Shown one piece after another: positions 41,038 to 51,154 of a stretch of DNA of 64,000 bases; position 1 is the first letter of the stretch, and the number at the start of each line of letters is the position of its first letter. The position numbers and the translations under genes are program-made. The stretch comes from Canibacter zhoujuaniae (GTDB lineage Bacteria > Actinomycetota > Actinomycetes > Actinomycetales > Microbacteriaceae), in NCBI RefSeq assembly GCF_011752015.1, contig NZ_JAAIKA010000001.1, positions 124,001 through 188,000 of the forward strand, written 5' to 3'. Below the pieces are notes generated by a model. The model worked only from the letters and a program-made list of their open reading frames with translations. It made no database searches and was not told the origin of the DNA.

Positions 41038-43113
41038 TTGGCAAACCCCGACTACTCAGCTAAAAACCTTACAGTTCTTGAGGGGCTTGAGGCTGTCCGG
41101 AAGCGCCCCGGGATGTATATAGGCTCGAACGATTCACGCGGGCTGATGCACTGCCTGTGGGAAATCATTGATAACTCTGTCGATGAAGCGCTTGGTGGTT
41201 ACGGCGACACGATTGATATTACGCTGAACGCAGACGGCAGTGTGCAGGTGGTCGACCACGGGCGTGGAGTGCCTGTAGACATTGAGCCAAAAAGCGGGCT
41301 TTCCGGTGTTGAGCTGGTGTTTACAAAGCTACACGCCGGCGGTAAATTTGGTGGATCCTCCTACGGTTCATCGGGTGGTCTGCACGGCGTTGGAGCTTCG
41401 GTTGTAAACGCACTTTCTGCTCGTCTCGACGTGGAAGTGGATCGTGCTGGCGCCACCTGGGGAATTTCATTTCGCCGCGGTGTGCCTGGTATTTTTGCTG
41501 GAGACGGGGTGGACGCACCTTTTACCCCCACAGCACCAGGGGAGGGGCTCACGAAATTAAAGCGTGTGGCGAAAGCTAAGACCGGAACCCGTGTGCGCTA
41601 CTGGTCTGATCCACAATCATTTTTGCCAGATGCTGAGTTTGAGACCGCGGCCTTGCTTGCCAGAGCAAGGCAGACCGCCTTCTTGGTGCCCGGGCTTGCG
41701 CTTAATATTCACGATCTGCGCGGTGCTGAGCCAGCGGTGCACAGCTTTAAATTTGAAGGCGGGCTTTCTGAGTTTGTTGACTACCTTGCAAACGATGCGC
41801 CGGTTACAAACACCTGGCGCTTCCAGGGCAGCCACGACTTTACCGAAACCGTGCCGGTGCTCGACGAACAGAGCGGACGCCTCGAACAGGCTGAGGTGCA
41901 GCGCACCTGTGAGGTGGATATAGCGCTGCGCTGGGGCACCGGATACGACACTAAGGTGCAAAGCTTCGTAAATATTATTGCAACCCCCAAGGGCGGCACC
42001 CACGTCGCTGGTTTTGAAGCAGCTCTTCTGAAGGTTTTACGTAAACAAATCGAAGTAAACGCCCGCAAACTTAAGGCTGGCAGCGACCGCCCCGAAAAAG
42101 ACGATGTGCTTGCCGGTCTCACGGCGGTGGTGACGGTGCGGCTGCCTGAGCCACAGTTTGAGGGGCAGACTAAAGAGGTGCTGGGCACATCAGCTGTGCG
42201 CAGCATCGTGTCCCGCACTGTCACAAATGCACTCAACGCACAGTTAGACTCAACCGCGAAAATTGATAAGCAGCAAAACACTATGCTGCTAGAAAAAGTT
42301 GTTGGCGAGATGAAATCGCGCATCGCCGCTCGCACCCAGCGCGATACCCAACGCCGTAAAAATGCGCTTGAGAATTCCTCACTGCCCGCAAAACTCGTTG
42401 ATTGTCGCTCAAATGACGTCGCAAACTCAGAACTGTTTATTGTCGAGGGTGACTCTGCGTTAGGCACTGCAAAGCTTGCACGCGATAGTGAATATCAAGC
42501 TTTGCTTCCGATCCGCGGCAAAATCCTAAACGTCCAGCGCGCAAGCCTGGCCGATATGCTCGCAAATGCTGAGTGCGCAAATATTATTCAGGTTGTTGGC
42601 GGCGGATCCGGCAGATCCTTCGATCTCGAACAGGTGCGATACGGCAAAGTTGTGCTGATGACAGACGCTGACGTCGATGGTGCACACATTCGCACGCTGC
42701 TTTTGACACTCTTTTTCCGCTATATGCGCCCAATGATCGAAGAAGGGCGTGTTTATGCGGCTGTGTCACCACTGCATCGTGTTGTTGTAATCAATAACGG
42801 CGCCAAGAAGAACGAGACGATATACACATATTCAGAAGCAGAGCTTACAGCCTTACTGAAAAAACTTAAACGCGCTAATAAACGCTATAAGGAACCGATT
42901 CAGCGTTATAAAGGTCTCGGTGAGATGGACGCAAAACAGCTCGAAGAAACCACAATGGACCGTGGTGCAAGACTGCTCAGGCGCATTACCGTGACAGATG
43001 CCGAAGCAGCAGAGCGCGTTTTTTCCCTGCTCATGGGCACAGATGTTGCTCCCCGCAAAGAGTTTATCGTTGCCGGCAGCGCCGCGATTGACGCCGATAG
43101 TATTGACGCTTAA
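41038..43113 (+). CDS. parE: DNA topoisomerase IV subunit B
   Basis: 691 aa. GHKL ATPase domain with Glu-Ile-Ile-Asp-Asn-Ser-Val-Asp-Glu-Ala near residue 42 and Gly-Gly-Leu-His-Gly-Val-Gly; transducer domain; TOPRIM domain with Glu-Gly-Asp-Ser-Ala and Asp-Ala-Asp-Val-Asp-Gly-Ala-His. Type IIA topoisomerase ATPase subunit. GyrB and ParE cannot be fully separated by motifs, but the place after sigA with the partner convergent next to it is the actinobacterial parE/parC arrangement rather than the gyrBA locus near dnaA. TTG start with AAGAGG upstream. Its stop codon directly abuts the parC stop. Confidence 0.9.
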   Translation: MANPDYSAKNLTVLEGLEAVRKRPGMYIGSNDSRGLMHCLWEIIDNSVDEALGGYGDTIDITLNADGSVQVVDHGRGVPVDIEPKSGLSGVELVFTKLHAGGKFGGSSYGSSGGLHGVGASVVNALSARLDVEVDRAGATWGISFRRGVPGIFAGDGVDAPFTPTAPGEGLTKLKRVAKAKTGTRVRYWSDPQSFLPDAEFETAALLARARQTAFLVPGLALNIHDLRGAEPAVHSFKFEGGLSEFVDYLANDAPVTNTWRFQGSHDFTETVPVLDEQSGRLEQAEVQRTCEVDIALRWGTGYDTKVQSFVNIIATPKGGTHVAGFEAALLKVLRKQIEVNARKLKAGSDRPEKDDVLAGLTAVVTVRLPEPQFEGQTKEVLGTSAVRSIVSRTVTNALNAQLDSTAKIDKQQNTMLLEKVVGEMKSRIAARTQRDTQRRKNALENSSLPAKLVDCRSNDVANSELFIVEGDSALGTAKLARDSEYQALLPIRGKILNVQRASLADMLANAECANIIQVVGGGSGRSFDLEQVRYGKVVLMTDADVDGAHIRTLLLTLFFRYMRPMIEEGRVYAAVSPLHRVVVINNGAKKNETIYTYSEAELTALLKKLKRANKRYKEPIQRYKGLGEMDAKQLEETTMDRGARLLRRITVTDAEAAERVFSLLMGTDVAPRKEFIVAGSAAIDADSIDA

Positions 43114-45573
43114 CTAGCCGATAGCGTTGCCAAACAGCTCAAACGGCTGCTGGGTCTGAACTCCGGTTGCATCTCGCTTGCTGTGCTCCTGCGGCAGATT
43201 GCGCAGGCTGCCATCACGACCGATAGCTCGCGGAGAGAGGCCAACCCACGCGGCAGCCAAACTGTTTTCACCGCGTATAAATTTGTGTGCTCTGACACCG
43301 CCGGTTGCGCGCCCCTTGCCGGGGAAGTCATTAAGTTTTGAAACTTTCACACTGCCAACTGAACCGTCGGAGAAGAGCGCATCCGCATCTGCTTCACCCA
43401 CCGCATAAGTGCAGACGAGGTTTTCGGATGCAGGATTAATAACGTTAAAAGATGTCACCGTCGCACCCTGACTGAGCTTGATACCGGCCATGCCGCCCGC
43501 GCCACGACCTTGGGGGCGCACTGCGGCGGCGCTGAAGCGCAACAGCTGGGCGTCGCTGCTAATAAACACCAGTTCGGCATCATCGTCGGCATAGCCAGCG
43601 CCGATAATTTCATCTTTTGGCTTTAACGCAATGATTTCAAAGCCGTCACCCTTTGGCCAATCGCCGGGGGCTAGACGTTTCACAACACCGCGAGATGTTC
43701 CGATGGCGAATGGTGTTTCTAATTTTTCGTGCAGCAGTGCGACGATGCGCTCATTTTTCGCTAGCATCTCCAGATACTGCGAGGCCCGCGCACCGGCAGC
43801 CAGCTGCACCGAGTTCGGTGCGGCAGAGGGCAAATCAACGGGGCTAAAACGCAGCACACGACCGGTGTTGGTGAGTGCCGCAATCTCACCGCGCACAGTT
43901 GTGTCTATGCTGCTCAGAATCGCATCATGCTTTGTGCGCCGGGCCGGTGGCACGATCTCCACATTTGCGCTGCCTGCCGCAGCATCCACCCGCAGCAAAC
44001 GACCGCTTGCCGAGAGCAGAACTTTGCACGGGTTATCTGCTATTTGCAGACTCATCTGCCCCTGACGTTTGCCGCTTGCTGCTGTTGCGGGTGCGGCGTT
44101 GAGCAGGGTGGTGCGACGATCATCCGCAAAGCGATCCGCCACATCTTGCAGTTCCTCGCTAACGCGGGCGCGCAGCAGCTGTTCGTCAGATAAGAGCCGC
44201 TGCAACTCAGCAATTGCCTGCTCTAGTTCTTGGCGCTCTGTTTCGAGCTCAATACGTGAGAATTTAGTGAGGCGACGCAATCGTAGCTCGAGGATATATT
44301 CGGCCTGGGCTAGCGACAGATCAAAAACCTCGATCAGACGCTGCCGGGCTTCTTCACCATCTTCGCTTGAGCGAATAATTGCTATCACATCGTCGATATC
44401 TGCGATTGCGATAAGCAGGCCCTCAACCAGGTGTAGGCGTTGTTGGCGCTTATCTAAGCGATATTCACTGCGGCGGCGCACTACTGTTATGCGATGCGCA
44501 ATATAAACGCGTAATAGATCCAGCAACCCCAGTGTTTGTGGCTGCCCGTCAACCAAACAAACATTATTGATTGCGAATGTCTCTTCAAGCGGTGTTAGTC
44601 TGTAAAGCTGCTCAAGCACGGCCTCAGGGGAGAAGCCGGTCTTGATTGTGATAACAAGTTTTAAGCCGTTTTTACGGTCGGTAAAGTCGTTTAGCTCAGC
44701 AACGCCCTGAATCTTTTTCGCCTGCACGCCCTGCTTGATTTTTTCAATAACTTTTTCCGGGCCAACCTGATAGGGGAGCTCGTTGATTACAAGCGCTTTG
44801 CGGCGAGCTGTAACGTTTTCGACACTAGCGCGGGCGCGCACCTTCAGTGAGCCACGCCCTGTCTCGTAGGCTTCCCGAACGCCCTCAAGCCCCGCGAGCA
44901 CACCCCCAGAGGGAAAGTCTGGGCCTGGAATATACGCCATTACCTCTGCCAGGGTGGCGTCCGGTTTCTCCATCAGGAAACGAGCACCCGCGATAACCTC
45001 ACCAAGGTTGTGCGGAGCCATGTTCGTAGCCATACCCACTGCGATACCGCTAGCGCCGTTAACAAGCAGGTTTGGGAAAGCGCTTGGCAGCACAACCGGC
45101 TGCTGATGTGAGTTGTCGTAGTTTGGGCCGAAGTCGACGACATCTTCATCAAGGTCGCGGATCATCTCAAGTGCAGCAGCAGCCAGACGCGCCTCGGTGT
45201 AGCGGGAAGCAGCAGGGCCGTCATCTAAGGAGCCGAAGTTGCCGTGCCCGTCAACAAGCGGCACGCGCACAGAAAAAGGTTGCGCAAGGCGCACCAGTGC
45301 TTCATAAATAGGGCTATCACCGTGGGGGTGCAGTTTTCCCATCACTTCACCGACAACACGCGCGCTTTTTACATGCCCGCGATCTGGGCGCAAACCCATT
45401 TCGCCCATCATATATAGGATGCGGCGCTGCACAGGCTTCAGACCGTCTCGAGCATCAGGCAGAGCGCGTGAATAGATCACCGAGTAGGCGTATTCAAGAA
45501 AGGAGCTTTCCATTTCTTGCGACACATCAATGTGCTCGATGCGCTCGACAATCTCGTTCGTGCTTGCAGTCAC
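43114..45573 (-). CDS. parC: DNA topoisomerase IV subunit A
   Basis: 819 aa. The DNA-cleaving subunit: catalytic Tyr125 in Ser-Arg-Tyr-Thr-Glu-Ala-Arg-Leu, with Arg just before it. The winged-helix part includes His-Pro-His-Gly-Asp-Ser-Pro-Ile-Tyr near residue 82, and the long coiled coil and C-terminal beta-pinwheel-like region complete the protein. Together with parE it decatenates and relaxes chromosomes. GTG start at 45573. It is convergent with parE with no intervening base between stop codons, and divergent from the phosphodiesterase gene 52 bp away. Confidence 0.9.
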   Translation of the reverse strand: MTASTNEIVERIEHIDVSQEMESSFLEYAYSVIYSRALPDARDGLKPVQRRILYMMGEMGLRPDRGHVKSARVVGEVMGKLHPHGDSPIYEALVRLAQPFSVRVPLVDGHGNFGSLDDGPAASRYTEARLAAAALEMIRDLDEDVVDFGPNYDNSHQQPVVLPSAFPNLLVNGASGIAVGMATNMAPHNLGEVIAGARFLMEKPDATLAEVMAYIPGPDFPSGGVLAGLEGVREAYETGRGSLKVRARASVENVTARRKALVINELPYQVGPEKVIEKIKQGVQAKKIQGVAELNDFTDRKNGLKLVITIKTGFSPEAVLEQLYRLTPLEETFAINNVCLVDGQPQTLGLLDLLRVYIAHRITVVRRRSEYRLDKRQQRLHLVEGLLIAIADIDDVIAIIRSSEDGEEARQRLIEVFDLSLAQAEYILELRLRRLTKFSRIELETERQELEQAIAELQRLLSDEQLLRARVSEELQDVADRFADDRRTTLLNAAPATAASGKRQGQMSLQIADNPCKVLLSASGRLLRVDAAAGSANVEIVPPARRTKHDAILSSIDTTVRGEIAALTNTGRVLRFSPVDLPSAAPNSVQLAAGARASQYLEMLAKNERIVALLHEKLETPFAIGTSRGVVKRLAPGDWPKGDGFEIIALKPKDEIIGAGYADDDAELVFISSDAQLLRFSAAAVRPQGRGAGGMAGIKLSQGATVTSFNVINPASENLVCTYAVGEADADALFSDGSVGSVKVSKLNDFPGKGRATGGVRAHKFIRGENSLAAAWVGLSPRAIGRDGSLRNLPQEHSKRDATGVQTQQPFELFGNAIG

Positions 45574-45612
45574 AGCTCGGCCAACCTTCCACCCGCACCC
45601 GTGTGCGGAGAT

Positions 45613-45625
45613 TAGTATTGAAAAT
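45613..45625 (+). promoter_or_regulatory. -10 box of a leaderless promoter for the phosphodiesterase gene
   Basis: TAGTAT at 45613-45618, then 7 nt and the ATG at 45626. It supports this start over the upstream in-frame codons. Confidence 0.55.
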
Positions 45626-46759
45626 ATGTTACCGAGTGGGGGAGATTACGGCGCGAGGCTAGCCGCGCTGCTGCCAACAATCTCTGCCGCGCTAAAGGCC
45701 GGTAAAGTGTCGGGCGCACTGTTTGTTGTTGTTGATGGGCTCGGCTGGGCCAACCTGCGCAGCCGAGCTGCAACGGTATCTGGATTGGTGCCCGCCGCCT
45801 GTGCGCAGAATCTGCACGATCTGACCGCTAAACGCATAGAAACAGTAGCTCCGAGCACAACCGCCGCCGCACTCACATCTATCACAACGGGAAAGCTGCC
45901 CGGTGAGCACGGCCTTCTCGGATATCGCATGCTTGATCCGGATACGCGCCAGATTAAAACAACTCTTTCTGACTGGCAGCACGTCACCAATTTTAGAGAC
46001 TGGCAACGCTCCCAAACCGTTTTTGATCAGCTGTCTGCGGCGGGGATTGTCGCTCGAGTATACGGTCGAAAAGCGCACGCACACTCCGATTTCACGCAGG
46101 CTGTTCTGACGGGTGCCGAGTATGTTGCGACTGCAACAATCGAGGATCGTCTCTTAGCCGCGCTGGCGCAGTTGCGTGACGTAGGCGGCTTAGCATACGT
46201 CTACATCGATGAGTTGGATAAGGCGGGGCATGAAGCAGGCTGGGGGACAGACCTCTGGTTGCACCGGCTGGGCCAGCTTGATACGGCGATCGGTGATGTT
46301 CTGGCAGGGCTGTCAAACAAGTATGGGTTTGCGCTGACAGCCGACCACGGCATGGTGAATATTCCAAAAACTGGGCAGCGGCAGATTGAAGAGTTGGGGT
46401 GTATCCCCGAGGGCACCCTGATTGGCGGCGAACCGCGTTTTCGGTCGCTGTATCTGCCCGATCCTGAACAGGCTGAGCACGTTGTGGCAGAGCTGAAAGC
46501 TGTAGAGGGTGGATCCTTGCTGGTTGGCACAAAAGCGCAGTGGTTGCATGCGGGTGTGTTTGGTGCGGTAGACCCAAAAAATGCCGATCGGATCGGTGAT
46601 GTGCTTTTTAGTTCACGAAAGCGAGTGGCCTACTACACAGAAAATGAGAAACCTGAAGTGCGGCTGATGGTGGGGCAGCACGGTGGATTCGACGACGATG
46701 AACGCGGGGTGCCGTTGCTAACCGCAGGGGCATGGCGTGCGCGGTTTCCATTCGCGTAA
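45626..46759 (+). CDS. Alkaline phosphatase/nucleotide pyrophosphatase-family protein
   Basis: 377 aa from the ATG at 45626, 7 nt after a -10 box. The alkaline phosphatase superfamily core is seen: Val-Val-Val-Asp-Gly-Leu-Gly-Trp-Ala near residue 28 (metal ligand Asp), [10 protein letters not shown] near 75 with the nucleophile Thr, [10 protein letters not shown], and Thr-Ala-Asp-His-Gly-Met near 235. No signal peptide or membrane helix is present, so it appears cytoplasmic. The substrate is not known; nucleotide phosphodiesterase activity is typical of the family. Confidence 0.85.
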   Translation: MLPSGGDYGARLAALLPTISAALKAGKVSGALFVVVDGLGWANLRSRAATVSGLVPAACAQNLHDLTAKRIETVAPSTTAAALTSITTGKLPGEHGLLGYRMLDPDTRQIKTTLSDWQHVTNFRDWQRSQTVFDQLSAAGIVARVYGRKAHAHSDFTQAVLTGAEYVATATIEDRLLAALAQLRDVGGLAYVYIDELDKAGHEAGWGTDLWLHRLGQLDTAIGDVLAGLSNKYGFALTADHGMVNIPKTGQRQIEELGCIPEGTLIGGEPRFRSLYLPDPEQAEHVVAELKAVEGGSLLVGTKAQWLHAGVFGAVDPKNADRIGDVLFSSRKRVAYYTENEKPEVRLMVGQHGGFDDDERGVPLLTAGAWRARFPFA

Positions 46760-46764
46760 AGATT

Positions 46765-47868
46765 TTAAGAGGGATCTTCTTCGCTGCGGGTGCCAAACAG
46801 GATTTCATCCCAAGAGGGGATGCCGAGTCTGCTCTTCTTCTTTTTTGCATCACCGTCGTTAGCCGCTGTGGCAGCAGCGTTTGGTGTGTCGGGCGAGGTT
46901 TTTTCTGTCGCGTCGTTGCCGTCACCAAAACCAGCTGGCTCCCAAGAGTCATCGAGATCAGCTTCGTTAATCAGCTCTGGTGTTGCGCTAGTGTTTGCAG
47001 TCTGCGGCTGCTGCTCTATAGAGCTTGGAGTTGCTTCCCAGTCGTGAGCTGTCTCAGAAACTGTTTCGCGCTGTTTCTTGCGTGCCTGTTCACGCTCTCC
47101 GCGCCGTTTACGCAGTGCTTCGAGCAGATCCTGTGTTTCGCCGAGATCGGGTGCTGCACCAGCCTGAAAGTCTGGCACATCTTCCTGCTGCGCAGTATCG
47201 CTTGCGATAGTTGCATCTGTGTGCTGGTCGGCAGGTTCTAGAGTTTCTTGTTTGGGCGCAGCAGTGTTTTGTGTTGTGCTTGTATCTACGGCGCGCAGTT
47301 TCGGGATGAGTCCCTCGGTGACACGCCCCTGCTTCGACAGATTGACAGCTTCTGGAGTGTCCGGGTGCAGTAGCTTACTGCGGTTATCGAAGGTCCACAC
47401 CGCTCGCTGCTCACCCACACTAGCGGTAAAAGAAACCGCAACCAGCCAACCTTTTTCAGCATCCTTCCAGCTCTTCCAAACAATATTGCTGGCGTTCAGG
47501 CTTGCGAGCCGCTCATCAATAACCTCGCCAAACTGCTCGGTTGTATCGCCGGCTGCACCGGTGCGAACAGGAACCTCCCGAGCAACTGTGAGTATGTGAC
47601 GCAACTCGTTTTCGACTGGCGGTGAAAATCGTTCAACATCGGTCAGCAGGAAACCGGTAATCTCTGACACTTCACTCGGGGTATGACCCTGCCGGATCAG
47701 CTTTTGGATTTGTGCTGGGTTTACCTTTGAAATGCCGCGCTGCTGCTGCACGATAACGCGCACCTCATTTAGAAGATCCTCATTTACCTGCAGCGTGAAC
47801 TCGTCGCCCTGCTCATCAGTGAGCACAAGCTTGTCGTCTTCACGACGCTCATAGCGAAGTTCAGTCAT
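46765..47868 (-). CDS. sepH: Septation protein SepH
   Basis: 367 aa. The conserved N-terminal domain (about 1-110) matches the actinobacterial SepH/DUF3071 family, including an HTH at about residues 48-80 (Val-Asn-Pro-Ala-Gln-Ile-Gln-Lys-Leu-Ile-Arg-Gln-Gly-His-Thr-Pro-Ser-Glu-Val). The rest is a long acidic, Gln/Thr/Pro-rich and probably disordered linker with a short conserved basic end. In Streptomyces and Mycobacterium SepH binds FtsZ and stimulates its assembly. An AGGAGG site precedes the ATG. It is convergent with the phosphodiesterase gene (5 bp). Confidence 0.87.
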   Translation of the reverse strand: MTELRYERREDDKLVLTDEQGDEFTLQVNEDLLNEVRVIVQQQRGISKVNPAQIQKLIRQGHTPSEVSEITGFLLTDVERFSPPVENELRHILTVAREVPVRTGAAGDTTEQFGEVIDERLASLNASNIVWKSWKDAEKGWLVAVSFTASVGEQRAVWTFDNRSKLLHPDTPEAVNLSKQGRVTEGLIPKLRAVDTSTTQNTAAPKQETLEPADQHTDATIASDTAQQEDVPDFQAGAAPDLGETQDLLEALRKRRGEREQARKKQRETVSETAHDWEATPSSIEQQPQTANTSATPELINEADLDDSWEPAGFGDGNDATEKTSPDTPNAAATAANDGDAKKKKSRLGIPSWDEILFGTRSEEDPS

Positions 47869-48068
47869 CAGGTTTCCTCCTAAAAGAGATTGTAGTCCCC
47901 CTTAGAATGGCACGACACGCTGAAATTACTTGTATAGACGCGCATTTTTAGCCCAGTTTTCTGGGATGACGCGCCGTGTGTTTGTGTTTAGGCAAAATGT
48001 GAGACATAATATGCGGCTATATGGGTCAAATTTCACGACCACAACCGTTCAAACATTGAGGTGACACT

Positions 48069-48362
48069 TTGGCGACAGACTACGACGCACCGCGCAAATC
48101 AGCTGAGGACGAAAACGAGTCACTTGAGGCTCTAAAAGAGCGTCCTGAAGCTGGGGCGTCAACTATGAATGACGTTGATGCTGACAATCTCGGTTTCGAG
48201 ATGACCGGTGGCGATGATATTTCAGACGTTGAGCTTGATGTTGTGGTGCTGCCGCAGCAAGATGATGAGTTTACCTGCACCAACTGCTTCCTTGTGCGCC
48301 ATCGCTCACAGTTTGACCACGATGGTCAGTTTGGGCCGGTGTGCGCTGAATGCTCAGCCTAG
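48069..48362 (+). CDS. DUF4193 zinc-ribbon protein
   Basis: 97 aa with an acidic N-terminal two thirds and a C-terminal zinc ribbon: Cys-Thr-Asn-Cys and, 20 residues later, Cys-Ala-Glu-Cys. Start Met-Ala-Thr-Asp-Tyr-Asp-Ala-Pro-Arg-Lys is typical of the actinobacterial DUF4193 family. TTG start with a GAGGTGA site. Its function is unknown; it sits in the conserved block sepH-DUF4193-DUF3093-dut. The 200-bp gap upstream holds a TATATG-type -10 near 48018 and no other gene. Confidence 0.85.
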   Translation: MATDYDAPRKSAEDENESLEALKERPEAGASTMNDVDADNLGFEMTGGDDISDVELDVVVLPQQDDEFTCTNCFLVRHRSQFDHDGQFGPVCAECSA

Positions 48363-48421
48363 CAGCTCACTCCTGCTGTTTCTAACAGCGTTACAGCAGC
48401 ATTAGAGACAGCCTGGGTGGC

Positions 48422-48880
48422 TTAACCCTTTGCGCGGGCTTTTGCTGCCTCAAGTGCCTTCCGCAGCTCTTCTGGGGTGCGGGTTGTGACGATCCAAAAT
48501 GGAGCTGGATCTGTCGGATCTGTGTTGTGCACCTTCACAGCCTGGTGGATCCACCCGCGGATCAGCAGATAAGCGCGAGCATCACCGTGTATGCCTATCG
48601 CCAGCGTCAGTTCGTCACTGTTGAGAGTTTCAACCTCGCCGATGAAGCGAGCTGGGATATTTGCCCTGCCAGCGATGAACTCCTCATCTTCGACTGCCAC
48701 TCGTGGGCTGGTGAGAACTAGGAAAGCCACCACTAGAACATAAATAACCGGCCCCAACACCAAGCCGAGGGTGATGTTGAGCGGCATAAATAAGAGGCCA
48801 ACCGCCGGCAGAATGAGCAGCAGAATGATGTAGAGCCACGGGGTCGGTAGCAAGCGTTCTTTGTAGTAGACAGTCACCAT
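48422..48880 (-). CDS. DUF3093 membrane protein
   Basis: 152 aa. Two close hydrophobic helices (about 16-34 and 38-57) after Tyr-Lys-Glu-Arg-Leu-Leu-Pro, then a small soluble beta-rich domain ending in a Lys/Ala tail. The pattern fits the DUF3093 family, which is divergent from dut in many actinobacteria. Function unknown. ATG at 48880; a GTG three bases later is an alternative. Convergent with DUF4193. Confidence 0.83.
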   Translation of the reverse strand: MVTVYYKERLLPTPWLYIILLLILPAVGLLFMPLNITLGLVLGPVIYVLVVAFLVLTSPRVAVEDEEFIAGRANIPARFIGEVETLNSDELTLAIGIHGDARAYLLIRGWIHQAVKVHNTDPTDPAPFWIVTTRTPEELRKALEAAKARAKG

Positions 48881-48964
48881 CTAATTATGGGTCCTGATTC
48901 TGAGAGCTGGTTTCAGGTCACGCCTGCCTAGAGGATGTTTAAGCGAACACAAAACTGTGGTCGC

Positions 48965-48977
48965 TAACATAAATACT
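48965..48977 (+). promoter_or_regulatory. -10 box of a leaderless promoter for dut
   Basis: TAACAT at 48965-48970, then 7 nt, then GTG at 48978. It argues for this GTG as the start rather than the in-frame GTG at 48957. Confidence 0.5.
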
Positions 48978-49421
48978 GTGACTGACAAACTAGAGGTTCC
49001 ATTTGTTGCTTCCGAGCCCCCGCGCTACGCACTGCCGGGGGACGCCGGTGCTGACCTACGCGCAAGCAGCGCAGTAACTATTGCGCCAGGGGAGAGGGCG
49101 CTAGTACCGACCGGTGTGCGAGTCGCGCTGCCAGACGGCTATGCGCTTTTCGTGATGCCGCGTTCAGGTCTCGCGGCAAAGCACGGGGTGACGGTTTTGA
49201 ACGCCCCAGGAGTTGTTGACTCTGGGTATCGCGGTGAGATCTTTGTGCCGCTTATCAATCACGATCCGCGCACACCTTTTGAGATTGCGCCGGGCGATCG
49301 CATCGCACAAGCTGTGATTATGCCGGTCACACACGCAGAGTTTGTGCCGGTTGAGACGCTTGAAGAGAGTGCGCGTGGCGAGGGCGGGTTTGGATCAACC
49401 GGTGTGCGCGACGCAGTTTAA
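48978..49421 (+). CDS. dut: Deoxyuridine 5'-triphosphate nucleotidohydrolase
   Basis: 147 aa. Hydrolyses dUTP to dUMP, preventing uracil in DNA and feeding dTMP synthesis. All five trimeric dUTPase motifs are seen: Asp-Ala-Gly-Ala-Asp-Leu, Pro-Arg-Ser-Gly-Leu-Ala-Ala-Lys, Gly-Val-Val-Asp-Ser-Gly-Tyr-Arg-Gly-Glu, Gly-Asp-Arg-Ile-Ala-Gln, and C-terminal Arg-Gly-Glu-Gly-Gly-Phe-Gly-Ser-Thr-Gly. The GTG at 48978 is preferred because a -10 box lies 7 nt upstream. Confidence 0.96.
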   Translation: MTDKLEVPFVASEPPRYALPGDAGADLRASSAVTIAPGERALVPTGVRVALPDGYALFVMPRSGLAAKHGVTVLNAPGVVDSGYRGEIFVPLINHDPRTPFEIAPGDRIAQAVIMPVTHAEFVPVETLEESARGEGGFGSTGVRDAV

Positions 49422-49498
49422 TTAGGCGAATCTAGAGGGCAACTAGACTTAATGCAGTAGCGGATGTCCCGCTGATGGATACAATCGAGGCTTATTCA

Positions 49499-50233
49499 AT
49501 GTTTGGTAAGAAACGTAAAACTCAGAAAAATGAAAAGATAGAGGCTGCGGTGGCCAAGGATGGTGACACTACGGTTGCTGACGCTGCTGTTGCCGATGCA
49601 GCTGTTGCCGAGGCTGCGCCGACTGATGTGCAGGGAGGTAAAGACGCCCCGGTTGATCGTGCCGTGAACGGCCCGTTTGATGTTACTGAGGTGCCGAGCA
49701 TTCGCCCGTACATCGACATGGGCGGAATTAAGGTTGCTCCGCGCGAGGGGCTGAAGGTTCGTCTGGACGTTGATCAGGCTTCCAAGCGGATTGTTGCAAT
49801 TTCGATGGACTACGCTGGTTCTACTATGCAGGTGCAGGCCTTTTCAGCGCCGAAAAGCACTGGCATCTGGTCTGAGGTGCGCGCTGAGATTAAACAGGGT
49901 TTGGAACAGCAGGGCGCAACAGTAATCGAACAGGTCGGCAGATTCGGTGGCGAGCTGATTATTAGTCCACGCCCGGATGCGCCTGAGAACGCCAAGCCAA
50001 TTCGCTTCATTGGGGTTGACGGCCCACGCTGGATGCTGCGCGGCGTCATCGTCGGAGATGCCGCTGCCGGTGGGGAGGGCGTCGAGCAGATTGAAAGCGT
50101 GTTCCGTGAGCTTGTTGTGGTGCGTGGGCAAGCTCCCATGCCGCCGCGTGAGTTGCTGCCGTTGCGGGTGCCTGCTGGGGCAGCTCAGGAGCAAGCAACC
50201 CCAAATAGTGTCACCGGCAACATCGAAGCTTAG
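49499..50233 (+). CDS. DUF3710 protein
   Basis: 244 aa from the ATG at 49499 (Met-Phe-Gly-Lys-Lys-Arg-Lys). The N-terminal 50 residues are basic, then an Ala/Asp/Val-rich repeat (Val-Ala-Asp-Ala-Ala). The rest matches the DUF3710 domain: Gly-Pro-Phe-Asp, Asp-Met-Gly-Gly-Ile-Lys-Val and Gly-Val-Asp-Gly-Pro-Arg-Trp-Met-Leu-Arg-Gly. It regularly follows dut in actinobacteria. No enzymatic motif is visible and the function is unknown. DUF3159 follows 14 bp downstream in the same operon. Confidence 0.85.
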   Translation: MFGKKRKTQKNEKIEAAVAKDGDTTVADAAVADAAVAEAAPTDVQGGKDAPVDRAVNGPFDVTEVPSIRPYIDMGGIKVAPREGLKVRLDVDQASKRIVAISMDYAGSTMQVQAFSAPKSTGIWSEVRAEIKQGLEQQGATVIEQVGRFGGELIISPRPDAPENAKPIRFIGVDGPRWMLRGVIVGDAAAGGEGVEQIESVFRELVVVRGQAPMPPRELLPLRVPAGAAQEQATPNSVTGNIEA

Positions 50234-50247
50234 CGCGGGTTTAACTA

Positions 50248-50943
50248 GTGGCTTTTTTGGGGAAAAACGCTGGCGGCGGAATGGTGACCGCTGTGCGCCG
50301 TGCCGCCCGCGGAGAAGAAGCTACCGCCAACTCGGTTGTGACGAGCATGGGTGGTGTGCGCGGGCTTATTGAGAGCGCCGCGCCAGGAATTATTTTTCTA
50401 ATTATTTTCACGCTGACTCAGAAGGCTGTTTGGGCGGCGCTTATTTCCCTTGCACTGTCATTCGCGCTTGTTTTAGTGCGGGCGTTCAGGCGTGAAAATC
50501 CGCTGCCCGCACTGTACGGTGCAGCAGCTGTTGGTATCTGCACACTGTTGGTGTTGTTCACCGGTAAAGGAACCACATACTACGTTCCGGGGTTCTGGAT
50601 AAACACGCTGTGGGCGATAGTAATCATTGTGTCTCTGGCTGTTAGATGGCCGTTATTAGGAATTATCACCGGCGCTCTTACCGGCAGCCTGACTGCGTGG
50701 CGCGACTCGAAACCGCTGCGTCGCACCGCATGGGTGTTTACCTTTGCCTGGCTGGGGTTGTTCATTGCGCGTCTAGCGGTGCAGCTGCCGCTTTATTTTG
50801 CAGGTCATGTTGAGGCTCTGGGCGTCTCGCGCATAGTGATGGGGTTACCCCTCTACGGTTTGCTGCTGTTTCTTACTTGGCGCGGTTTTGCTGCGGCGTT
50901 TGCGGTAGAAAAGCAGCGCTCGAAAAAACTGATTATCGAATAG
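50248..50943 (+). CDS. DUF3159 integral membrane protein
   Basis: 231 aa from a GTG. After about 50 polar residues there are six to seven hydrophobic segments to the end. Gly-Gly-Val-Arg-Gly-Leu-Ile-Glu-Ser-Ala-Ala-Pro-Gly before the first helix is typical of the actinobacterial DUF3159 family. It follows DUF3710 by 14 bp and they are very likely co-transcribed. Function unknown. The 210-bp gap before aconitase carries no gene and presumably the acn promoter. Confidence 0.83.
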   Translation: MAFLGKNAGGGMVTAVRRAARGEEATANSVVTSMGGVRGLIESAAPGIIFLIIFTLTQKAVWAALISLALSFALVLVRAFRRENPLPALYGAAAVGICTLLVLFTGKGTTYYVPGFWINTLWAIVIIVSLAVRWPLLGIITGALTGSLTAWRDSKPLRRTAWVFTFAWLGLFIARLAVQLPLYFAGHVEALGVSRIVMGLPLYGLLLFLTWRGFAAAFAVEKQRSKKLIIE

Positions 50944-51154
50944 CCGGGGATCAGCGCGCGCGATTGCTTTAGCGGTGTTTTGCGCTGCGATCCGCAAGAA
51001 AATTATTAGCAAATTACGCCTTGCCTACATCTGATGAATAGGCTTTTGCGCCGCATAAACACGGCGATCTGAGGTGTATTCTGGGTGGTAAGAAGTGCTA
51101 TAGAATTATCTTGACATCAAACTATTTGCGGCAGTGTCGCGGATTGGAGAAAAC

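Noticed and set aside
48373-48399. CTGCTGT...ACAGCAG as a terminator between DUF4193 and DUF3093
   Set aside because: Only 7-bp arms with a 13-nt loop and no T run; too weak to call.
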